A DNA stretch of 64,000 nucleotides, taken from the NCBI GenBank assembly GCA_028564675.1, contig JAOVVO010000191.1, positions 55,779-119,778 on the forward strand, read 5' to 3'. Each line of letters opens with the position of its first letter. Position 1 is the stretch's first letter. The translations under genes and the position numbers were made by a program. Positions 9,520 to 18,894 of this stretch are shown piece after piece. The notes beneath the pieces are model-generated. The model was not told where the DNA came from and did not search any database. It worked only from the letters and a program-made list of their open reading frames with translations. This DNA comes from Onchocerca lupi. Its lineage: Eukaryota; Nematoda; Chromadorea; Rhabditida; Onchocercidae.

Positions 9520-12093
9520 TCTTTCAGACAAATTATTAATTTGATCACTCAGATAATCTCATTTTTATTATCCTTATTTTGCTTCTAATTTGTAAGATAT
9601 ATTACATGCATTTAGCTAAATGAAAGAATTTTAGTAGCAATAAGAAATACGGAGTGATGTAAAAGTATCGATTTGCAAGTTTCGATAAGCGATAAGTTTG
9701 ATAGTTCGATGGACCAGCAAACTTATCTCTTATCGAAACTTTATTTCTATGAAATTGCTCAAAGTTAATTCGAGGTCATACTTCTTCATCGAATAAATGA
9801 TGACTTCTTGATATACGTACAAGTTTGTGACAAATTATCCATTGTCCTTTATTTTTGTTCTTGATCGTTGAGCGGAAGTAAATTATTGTGAAACTTTGCA
9901 ATTTTCTTTAAAAATGCATAAATTAAAAATTACATTGTCTTTCCATTTTGTTGTTCCTTAATTTACTAAAAATAACTTAGCTTATCCGAAGCAGTGCTTT
10001 TTTTTTTCAATTTAAAAATTTGTTTCGGTATCTTCCAGTAGCTTAAATATTGGTGCCTTCTTATAAATCTATTTAATAATATAAAAGTACACAATTATTG
10101 ATTGATTTTCAATTCTTAAATAATACATGAGGACATTGATATATTAAAAAATAAATCTCTGACTTTTTCAACTTTCAAAAATCGCTTGCGATTCTTATTT
10201 ATGATCATCACAACTACATATGTCCTACAACGACATCATTTTTGAGATAGTTCGCAATCAGTCATAAAATATTCAAATTAATATTATTTAATATAAAAAT
10301 TTCCCCAAAATCAGCATTAAAATTACAAAAGAATCAACGGAATAATTTACAGAAATTATGTAAGAATATTTTTTTTTTTGCCGAAATGAATAGGTTTTGT
10401 TATTGTCTGCAAAATATGAATTGTTAATAAGAAAAGAAATTTATCGCCAAAATATTTTTTCAAATGTGTCAAAAACTTTTATGCTTTTTACATTACTTTA
10501 TTGACATTTTATTTGCAGACATGTGTTAAGAAATTTTTTTTTATTCAGATCAAAATAAAAGCCATGAAAAATGCATAAAATAGTTTTGCGAAAAGTTTTG
10601 GCTGATATTTTTTCGAATTATTTCTTAGCAAAAATTTTTAACAATTATTCCTGAAAACTTTTTCATATTTTAGAAACATTTAGAATGTTGCAACTTAACA
10701 AAAGTTTATAAAGATTTTGTTAAAATTTTTATGAATTTCTAATGACTAATATAAGATCATTCATTGAATAATGATCAAACTAGGTGATTTTCAATCAGTT
10801 CTTGGTCAAAATGATACTTTGTTTTTATGCTCTCGGTCTAATGATGCATAATTAAATTTGGCGTATTATAATAAAATAATATATTCACGATAATGATTAT
10901 CATGATTATAATAACATAATCCAAATCTTGTTTATAATAAAAGTTTTTAATCTCATACATGTAAGCCATTTATCCATATTGTCATGCATAGTAACTATTT
11001 GTTTCTCTTCATCTAATCTGTTGATAATGCTCATGTGCTTCGTTCAAGAATTGTAAATGGCTGTAAAATATATTGTAAGGTTGTAAAAATGCTTAAATAG
11101 TGGTAAAACATGCTAATGTGTGGAATTTTATAAGGATTAATATCATCTCTTTATCTAAGAATTGTAATTGATTGTGAAATATGTCTGAAATCTCAGAAAG
11201 ATTAATATCACGCTCTTTGTCTAAAAGATTGTAAAATGGCTGCAATCATGTCAATTGTCGAAAACGTAAGAGACTAAATCTTTTTTCTTTGTTTAAATGT
11301 TTTAAGCATTGCTTATTTCTTATCCTTTAGCACTTTATCCATACCAATCATTTTTACATGATTAATGTATGAATCTCCTTTCCTATCAAGGATAACCATT
11401 TAAAAGAGGAACTTTCGAAATAGCATTATCAGTGCTTGAATATATCACCAGCAGCTGCGGCAGCAGTCTCTTCAGTATTCCTATTATCAGTACATCAAAG
11501 CTAGCGGGACTTAGTCAGTTCATCAGCAACAAAGGAACTACGTGAGCGACAGGCTCTCTTACATCGTTATTAGTGGCAAAAAATTCCCAGCCAATATCAA
11601 GCCATCTCAACAAGACACAAGCAACAATTCATCAAAGAACCACTATTACTCGCATATTGTTCTTTTCTCATTATTTGTTATTGTAAAGTGCGATATTTGT
11701 TTATAATATCGTGTAAACCTAATAAAAGCTATTATTGACCTAGTCAAGTTACAGCAGCAAAAAGATCTCCAATCTAACGATTTTAGAATCCCAAATCACA
11801 AATCAATCAGAATTTCTCTTTACTCAACAATATCCTAAATTCTTGAAATGTAAATGATTGCATTGAAATTACTAAAATTAAATTAATTATTTAATCGCGG
11901 AAATTTGAGCTTCTTTTTAGAATAACAAATTTAGATTTGAAATGAATTTCCAGCAATTTTTAAGATGCACAAAACTGAAATTAAATCTTATTAGAACTTG
12001 GTATTGTGCGATTTATCATCGCTCATTTCCTTTATAGATATTATCATTGAAAATTATTCCCAATCATTTCTCAATCTGATTTCTCTTTTTAGG
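9520..12093. other. Intergenic region between LIM duplicate and TTL copy 3
   Basis: No gene is recognised. It contains the end of the left duplicate (to about 9870), an inverted-repeat arm (10160-10530), sequence shared with 3780-4130 (10530-10920), an insertion absent from the left copy (about 10930-11815), and the TTL upstream segment shared with 4660-4940. Confidence 0.55.
10930..11815. mobile_element. Insertion in right duplicate, LTR-like
   Basis: The flanks (to about 10925 and from about 11820) align with 4130 and 4660 of the left copy, but this block does not. It contains a run of short repeats with TTGTAA (ATTGTAAATGGCTGTAAAATAT...), then a more GC-balanced section (11440-11650) and AATAAAAGC near 11731. 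The interval 11029-11753 begins TGTTGA and ends TTACA, a possible solo LTR. No clear target duplication or coding sequence was seen. Confidence 0.3.
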
Positions 12094-12968
12094 ATGATCT
12101 TTTGCTATATAGTTGTATTGTTTCGATTCGGTGCATTTTCTGTAAATACAGGCGTTACTGATTCAATTCAAGGTGTCACTGTGATCGGTAAACTTACGTG
12201 TGGAACCAAATCAATAAGTGGTGTTGAAGTTCAACTTTGGAATGAAAATACTGGTAAATTTCTTTTTACGCTACATATGTTTATCACTTCTGCAATCTTC
12301 ATTTTGTTCAGAAAATTAAGTTCCAAATAGTGAAGACAATAAATAGAATCGTGTCTATTGACGAAGTCAAATCAAGAAATAAAATGGCATTACTGATTTC
12401 AGATATAAATAATCTGAACATTGAATTATTTCAGATGATCCTGATGATTTATTAGATAGCACATACTCTGATGCTAAAGGAGCTTTTGAAGTATACGGTG
12501 AAGGCGAAGTGACTGCAATCGAACCCTATCTCGTTATTAAACATAACTGTGATAATGGCATTATCAATCCGGTCAATTTTCAAATTCTGAATTTTTTAAA
12601 GTTAAGCAAATCAATTTTTAGGACAAATTTTTGGCACTAACAATTTCGCTACTTTTGAACATTTTTGTGACATTTCAAGTGCAACGTCGTTTTGACTTTT
12701 TTTTTTCAAATATGAAAAAGAGAGAAATTTAGGAGAAACTAATATTATTATAATCCACAGTTACTATCATTAATATCAAAAAACTTTTCAACCTTTTTAG
12801 AAATGCACAATCACTGATGCATATCTAATTCCAAAGAGGTTTATTGGTAAAACTTACGATATGTATATCGTAAGCTTGAATATAGCTGGAAGGAATCATA
12901 AAAAGAGTTGTAAATTATTGATCGATGAAATTTGGAATTTGATCAATGAAACAATTGAAGATCGGTGA
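12094..12968 (+). CDS. Transthyretin-like (TTL) family secreted protein, copy 3
   Basis: Three exons: 12094-12253, 12435-12571 and 12801-12968, encoding 154 aa, with the same phases as the other TTL genes. The ATG lies one base after CTCTTTTTAG, a likely trans-splice acceptor. Signal peptide is about residues 1-18 (MIFCYIVVLFRFGAFS). TTL motifs are GKLTC, DDPDDLL, DAKGAFEVYG, PYLVIKHNC and the last-exon KCTITDAYLIPKR. Copies 1 and 2 stop right after the final Cys (KNCR, KKCG). Here the equivalent SCK reads through into about 16 extra residues (LLIDEIWNLINETIEDR), because the stop is lost and the 3' UTR is partly translated. Upstream and downstream non-coding sequence aligns with TTL copy 2, so the pair arose by the local tandem duplication. 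Confidence 0.88.
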
Positions 12969-14689
12969 TCAAATGAAACAATTGACAGTCGGTGATCAGT
13001 GAAACGATCGATGATTGATCGGCCTATCGCAAAAATTTTTTTGAAAAGAAAGCTGTTTTGAATACTTTTTCTTCGGCTTCAGTAACAATTTTTAATCTTA
13101 CTTCTATTATTAATATATTAACTCTAATAAAATTAGAGCACTGATTACCAGTTAATACCAGTTTTTATTTTAGTACAATAACTGTGAATTAAGCTGTAAT
13201 TTTTGTGAAGAGGCTTATCCTTTTTAAGAAATTTAGTATTTTATTCGTTTTTTTTTCAGTTCATGATTTTTTTTTTTTTTTTTTTTTGATAATTGAAATA
13301 ATTAATGACAACGCGTGATTTTTATTCTTATAACAATATATTGAGATGCAATCACTTTCATCTTTGTGGAAATTGAAACTAAATTAATTACCATATATTT
13401 TTATTATCCTTGTTATAAAACTATTGGTACAGCAAATATTATATGTGATACAATTATCAGTTTTATATGTTTGCTGGTACAATAAAAAAGATTAGCAGTT
13501 TTGCCGAGGATAATCTTAATCAAATTCGATGCTTGATTCCCCTATTCCTATATACTGTAAAAGGAAAAAAACTTGGAATTATTTTTGTTTCTTGGTGATA
13601 AGCAGCCAAGTTTTATAATAAAAAGAAAATAATGTGTCTAATATTGGGATCATAGAAGTGGATTGAATTTCATTTATCTTTATTCCCAATTGCCTGGCTT
13701 TTCTTTGATCAAAATCTTGAAATTTAAAAGTAATTTATAAGTTCTCCTACTTGCAAGCTTGAAAGAAACAAATTAATCAATAATCACTATCAATAAATCA
13801 CATTAGTGAATAATTTTTTTAGTTTCCTTTTCCCTTTAATATCATTGGTTTATAGATTTATTCCCTCATTACAACTTTTACATTTCTAAAATTTTTTCAA
13901 TAATACCATCTCCTCCTTCTTCTTATCTATTCATCTTTGAAATATAGAATTAAAAAACATTAAATAAGATCAAAATTTAAAAAATTAATCATTCGATGAT
14001 TCATTTCCGCTGATGTTTATTATGAGTCATCAGGAGTGGAATATAGTTATGATGGCATATATTAAACAAGAAACTAAAAAATCATGAAATAATTTTTTCG
14101 ATATTTTTTCTTTCTGCAGAAAGTTTTCACTGAAAAAATATTGAGAAAATCAATTTTTTTTTCAGCAAATCTAAAGTAATCAAATACTGCTTGAAATTTT
14201 TTTAATTAATATTTATTTAAAATAAAAATTTTTCACTAGTGGACGTTGGATAATTGTTGCAAAAAATGCATTATTTCTTTTTTTTTGCACTTAGTTATTT
14301 TAAAATTCAGTTATTCTTGAACGCGTTTTAAATTAATTAATAGTATAATAGTAATAATAATTTTATGAAACTTCTTTTTCTCAGAGAAAAAGGAGAGTCA
14401 CAAATTCCAATTATTATCCGATCATAAGTCAAAACAAAGATTATTGTTTAAATAATGGTTTTTGACGGTAGTTTTTTAAAATTTGTTCTAGGAAGTAATG
14501 GAGAAATAAAATGAGTCCTATTAAAATTCTTAAAGAACAGGTGATGATAATGATAACTCTTATTGGGGTCAGGTTATTAAGTTTAAAAAAATGATAATAC
14601 CATTCAAACGAAAATAAATGTTGCAAGTGAAAATCACTATTTTACTTTGTATTTGCAATAATTTTGTCGATTATTCTCTATTAGCTGTA
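12969..14689. other. Intergenic region, no gene seen
   Basis: AT-rich. The first part has repeated GATCGGTGATCA/GAAACAATTGA words directly after TTL copy 3. TGATTTTTATTCTTAT at about 13317 also occurs at 5953, just before the Helitron debris of the left copy. Short frames on both strands lack coding character. A remnant of the inverted-repeat family is at about 14140-14190. Confidence 0.5.
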
Positions 14690-15640
14690 CTCTGCCACGC
14701 TTCGCGAACCAGTTCAGTTAGTCTATTAAAAATCTAAATGTTTATTTATTCAAAATTTTAAATCTTCGCAATTTCTTAAATACGCGCCTTATCAATTATT
14801 AGTTCAAAATCTAAGATCTCCGAAAGTTCTTATCTATTGTTTTGAAATTTTGAAATAACGTTGCATTCGAATACGCAAATGCTTTCATATACTTTTTTAT
14901 ATAGACGCGTTGCTGTAGCTCAGTCTGGTTAAGTGGAAAAAAAAAAAGAGAAAGCGCACATTTCTGATATATTTAATTTCAATGCTTGTAGGGATATAAT
15001 ATTTTTTTGTTCCACTGTCTGTTTAGATGCAGAGATAGTCTAATTTGCCGATTCTAGAACATAATGTCCATGTGAGAAACAATCTGTCTCTCTGTCTAAA
15101 CCGCACAATTCTAAAGATCGTCTTTGAGCTTGCTGATGATAACTGCAAACACAATCGAATTGGGAACTGCAATCTCTTGAATTGAAATGCATATCCGTTA
15201 GAATTATAGCAGTACGAGAAATGAGGACATCTTCACCTTTGAAAAGTCCTTTCAAGATTTTTACGACATTGCTCATAATTTTTTCACTGTAAGTCGCATG
15301 CCCTTACAAAGTTTTGGCTGTTTCATATTTCGCAACATGATAATTGGCATGTCGATTTTCAATTGCAGTACATGCGATGCATCTCTGGCAGATCGAGTGA
15401 ATTCAAAAATTCTGTTTGGATAATTAACCACTTTATTTGCTTCCACAAGTTGTCAGCGGACTTGTAATTTTGCGATACAGGCAGTTCATATATCATATTT
15501 TTCGTCATAAGTTCATGCAAATCCTTATCGATAACGGCATTGAATATTTCAGCGCGTATTACATCACCGATTTCGTTTGAAGTGATTTTGTTATAGAGCA
15601 AATTAGTATATATGCGTGTCGCTGTATTATTTATTATTTT
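14690..15640 (-). pseudogene. Helitron relic, middle part of Rep ORF (right duplicate)
   Basis: On the minus strand, 15601-15359 carries IGDVIRAEIFNAVIDKDLHE followed by a KNMI word, and 15276-15040 carries SNVVKILKGLFKGEDV. Both resemble the Helitron helicase-like domain (the EIP-D..IVTKNMIHGPC and VKYLYKYxxKG segments) in the right order. Stops and frameshifts break the frame. The block 14700-14950 aligns with 6000-6230 (shared CGTTGCATTCGAATACG and GCTGTAGCT-AGTCT). The left duplicate keeps the N-terminal part and this copy keeps the middle part, so the two are complementary deletion products of what was probably one insertion. Confidence 0.55.
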
Positions 15641-15825
15641 TATTATTTCTTAAACTTTATTATTTCTCAATTACCGATAATTAGAAATTACTCATTTTTC
15701 AGATTGATTAAAACTTCTGATTTTGAATAATGTTCATATGTCTTATTTAAATGCGCTAATATCCATTTTCAAAAAACATATCTAAATCACGTAGTCGACA
15801 TATGTTCATGAATTCCGAATTGCAG

Positions 15826-15963
15826 AAATGCGTTGGTGTCGAACAATTCCCGATACCGCCAGAGTCAATCAATAAAAACTACAGTATGAGTATTAGCAGT
15901 TTGGACATTTATAAAAACAGCTAGAAAACGATATGCAAAAAATTATCTAAGATGAAGAAAGAG
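15826..15963 (+). pseudogene. Relic TTL last exon (right duplicate)
   Basis: After the AATTGCAG acceptor the frame reads KCVGVEQFPIPPESINKNYS, then MSISSLDIYKNS and an in-frame TAG at 15922-15924. It keeps the central segment deleted from the copy at 8134 but has gained a stop; past the TAG the ancestral frame continues KTICKKLSK. No TTL exon 1 or 2 is present upstream. Confidence 0.7.
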
Positions 15964-16827
15964 GATTAAAAGTATTTCATCTTTGTGTTTTATTTTAATT
16001 TGCAGCCATCAATTTGGTATTGCTTTTTATTTTAGCTTCGAATATTTTTTATCAATGAAAATTTCCACTAAATTTTCTTTTTTTACCAAAAATGAAATTT
16101 TTATCGCAATAAATTCTCCAAAATAAAGTGCTGATAGAAATACCAAATAGAATTCCAAATTGTCTGAATGTGACTGAATCAAAAAAAAGCTGAAAAATTC
16201 TTTGAATATAATTCAAGAAGCAATTATTATTCATAGATAGCTTGAAAAGGTAACATTTTTTGGATGTTAATTAACTTTATTAAAACAAAACTCAATTAAT
16301 TAATCTTCAACAAGATGCAGAAACTACGAGCGCCAAAAAATCATCAATTACAACTTTGGGCGGAAATATATGTCAAATGTAATTTAAAGAAATATTTTTT
16401 TTTACGAATCTTTTTTCTCATTTCTTATTTATTTATGAGTTGGATTAATGGGTGCTGTGAATGCTTCAGCTGTCATCGGTCGATTCCTGAAAAAAAAAAA
16501 AAAAAATCATTCATGAAGAAAGAAAATATGTTTTGAGTTGAACTTGAAGTCAAAAAAGAAGTTCATAGAAATTTTGATAAATGAAATTGAAACATTGAAA
16601 AATGAAAAATTTTAAAGAATGCAAATAAGAAGAAAGTTGGGGAAGTTGCGAGAATGAAAGTTCTTGAAGATGGCTTGAAACCGATTTATCTTAGAAGAAT
16701 CGGAAGCATTTAAAGATTCTAGTCTGGGAAGGAGACAGATAATACTTTTTAGACTTGTTAATTTATTTGAAATCTGAAATGAAAGCATTAATGCAAAAAC
16801 AATTGCTATGTTGAATCCTACTTCAGT
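15964..16827. other. Intergenic part of the right duplicate
   Basis: No gene is recognised. It is homologous to 8266-9143; identity rises sharply from about 16690 on and stays near-complete through the LIM exon to about 17190. Confidence 0.5.
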
Positions 16828-16991
16828 TTATTTATTGGCAAATCTTGAACCATCGTCCATAGTCAAAGCGCCAGCGCCCAAACCGAAGCCAACACCTTTC
16901 GGGCCAAACTTTCGACCGTGACACTGTTTGCAGTACAGCTGGGCTTCATGTGGTGCCACAGTTGTCGAATCCAATAATTTGTTACACAGTT
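16828..16991 (-). CDS. Candidate alternative last exon of the LIM gene
   Basis: A minus-strand exon 0.64 kb downstream of mlp-1 exon 2. It has an ATTTATAG acceptor and enters in phase 1 exactly like exon 2 (17846). Joined to exon 1 it would give ...FCFKC-E-LCNKLLDSTTVAPHEAQLYC then KQC, preserving the complete C-x2-C-x17-H-x2-C-x2-C-x2-C-x17-C-x2-C LIM spacing, and end ...GALTMDDGSRFANK before TAA. It therefore looks like a mutually exclusive 3' exon that swaps the second zinc knuckle and tail. The alternative is a degenerate second LIM gene whose first half has decayed. Its duplicate at 9144-9307 encodes the same protein. Confidence 0.6.
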
Positions 16992-17631
16992 CTATAAATC
17001 GAAGGTAACAAGAAAGAAAAGAAAGATAGTAATGCAATAACATGCAACCGATATCGAAAAAAAGCTGCGAAAATTTCAACCAATACAAATCTTAAATTGA
17101 CCACTTGGCTCGCAAAGAATTTCTTCGCCACAAATTTGGTGTTATAGCCTGAGTTCCAAAGATGGATAATATTTGCGTGCAAAAAAAAAGTTTTAAGTCT
17201 ATTTTTTTTCCAGATATTTTTGTTAATTTGGTAAACTTTTTTATATATTGTTACTAATTTGTTAAATGTATTACATGCATTTAGTTAGAAAGGAAGGATT
17301 TTAGTATCAATAAAAATATGAAATGATTGTAAAAATATGGATCTGCAAAATTTCGATAGGAGATAAATCTACTAATCTGATATATTTCAATGAAATTGCT
17401 CAAAATCAAATCGATGTCATTACTTCTTTATCGAATAAATGATGGCTTTTGATATGTGCAAATTTTTGGCACATTATCCATTGTCCTTTACTTTTGTTTA
17501 TTGAATACCAAAATTGATTAGTGCAATTATTAAGTAAAACAAGCAGTAATGAAAAATTATCATACATATGTAGAAAAATTAATGCAAAAAGTTAAATGTT
17601 GCATTTTAAAGATTGCAACAGCGATTTATTA

Positions 17632-18871
17632 TTATTTTACTAAATTTTCGTAAAATAGATTTATGACTAACGTCATTTCCACTTCGGTATTTCCGAAATG
17701 TTCTCCTGTATCCATGGTTAATGCACCGGCACCTATTCCAAAGCCAATACCTTTAGGACCATATTTACGACCGTGACATTGTTTACAATATAATTCAGCT
17801 TGATGTTCACAACAGTTAGTTGAGTCAAGTAATTTATTACACAAAGCTGTAAATAATGATTAAGAGACGATAACATTGTGATAACGACGTGTAAACACAA
17901 AAGGTTAGCAAAGATTAGTTTTTTGTAATTAAAAGTACCCATAATTATCCATAATATAATTTCAGATTTATTTCATATTTCAGTATCGTATGATTTTGCA
18001 TCTCCTTCCATCCGAATTCTAAAAAGTTCAAGTGAAAACAAATAGATGCTTAGTATTCTTCGAATTTCGAGAAATCCGATCTCGATTGATATGCAACTTA
18101 TCGAAAGCAAAAAATGCATTCCGAACAACATAACTGATGTTTAGAAACACAGATTTTTCCCGAAATCTATATGCAAACAAAAGCCAATAATACAGTATTA
18201 ATTAGGAAAGTTATTTGCTTTTAAATTTCTAGGCTTATAAAAAAGTGCGATAATAAAATATAAAAAGTGAATTATTTAATTTAAGTAATTATGAAACTCT
18301 GAGAAGATTCTATATGAAGAAGAATACGACCAAGAATTCAAAATCTGACTGCTTTTTCCTTATCCAATTTCTTCAACAAATTTAAATCAAAAGCATTTCT
18401 AACGATTTGGTATGATTCATGTGAAGAATTAAAATTGAATCTGCAATTTTCGTCGTAACAAAATGCCTTCTTTGCTTTATAGCACGATTATTCATTAAAA
18501 AAAAAAAAGAAAAAAAAAGTTTTATATTTTGTGAAATAAATGAGTCTTATTTTGAGATTAGATATGATAGTGATTTAACTGTTAAATTTAACACAAATAA
18601 TATGTTAAATTCAATTATCATGCAATATTATGTAAAAATCATAATAAAAGTTATTGCTACTTCATGTGATGCTGATAAATTTTTTTTTTTTCTAGCCTTC
18701 TATTATTTGGCAAAACAAAAAAGGTCAAAAGTCAAAATAGATTAAAATAAACTAACCACATTTGAAGCAGAATTTGTGCCATTTATAACCACCAGCATTC
18801 ATTTCTTCTGCAGCATATACTGATTTACCGCATTTCGGGCATTTTGGATGTTCCACTGGTTTAAATGGCAT
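17632..18871 (-). CDS. mlp-1: Single-LIM muscle LIM protein / cysteine-rich protein
   Basis: Two exons: 18871-18757 (115 nt, phase 1) and 17846-17632, encoding 109 aa. The LIM domain has perfect CRP-type spacing: C11, C14, H32, C35, C38, C41, C59, C62. It is followed by GRKYGPKG, the basic motif typical of CRP/MLP proteins, and a glycine-rich GIGFGIGAGALTMDTG segment. Members bind alpha-actinin/zyxin-type partners in muscle and can enter nuclei; that role is inferred from the family. TTTTTTAACAG ends at 18892, 20 bases before the ATG, and could be a trans-splice or 5'-UTR acceptor. Near the end, a good donor (GAC|GTTAGT, about 17665) could extend the transcript to another exon, so the final TLVINLFYENLVK may be replaced in some isoforms. 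Two alternative second exons lie downstream. Confidence 0.88.
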
Positions 18872-18894
18872 TTTTTAAAAGTTCTCCTAATCTG

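Larger units (their letters stand above)
3300..9870. repeat. Left copy of an old tandem duplication
   Basis: This segment and about 10160-17505 carry the same features in the same order and orientation: a repeat arm, a TTL gene (4943 versus 12094), Helitron debris (6000-7150 versus 14690-15640), a TTL last-exon relic (8134 versus 15826) and a minus-strand LIM half exon (9144 versus 16828). The right boundary is seen as homology reaching the shared ATTATCCATTGTCCTTTA near 9835-9855 and 17475-17495. Most of the alignment is clearly diverged, with indels of hundreds of bases, so the event is old apart from one tract around the LIM exon. Confidence 0.75.
10160..17505. repeat. Right copy of the old tandem duplication
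   Basis: Partner of about 3300-9870, with the same order of TTL gene, Helitron debris, TTL relic exon and minus-strand LIM half exon. Spacing between partners is about 7.15 kb at the TTL genes and 7.68 kb at the LIM exons, the difference being due to unequal indels. The copy ends just before the mlp-1 second exon (17632-17846), so that exon itself is not part of the duplicated unit. Confidence 0.75.
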
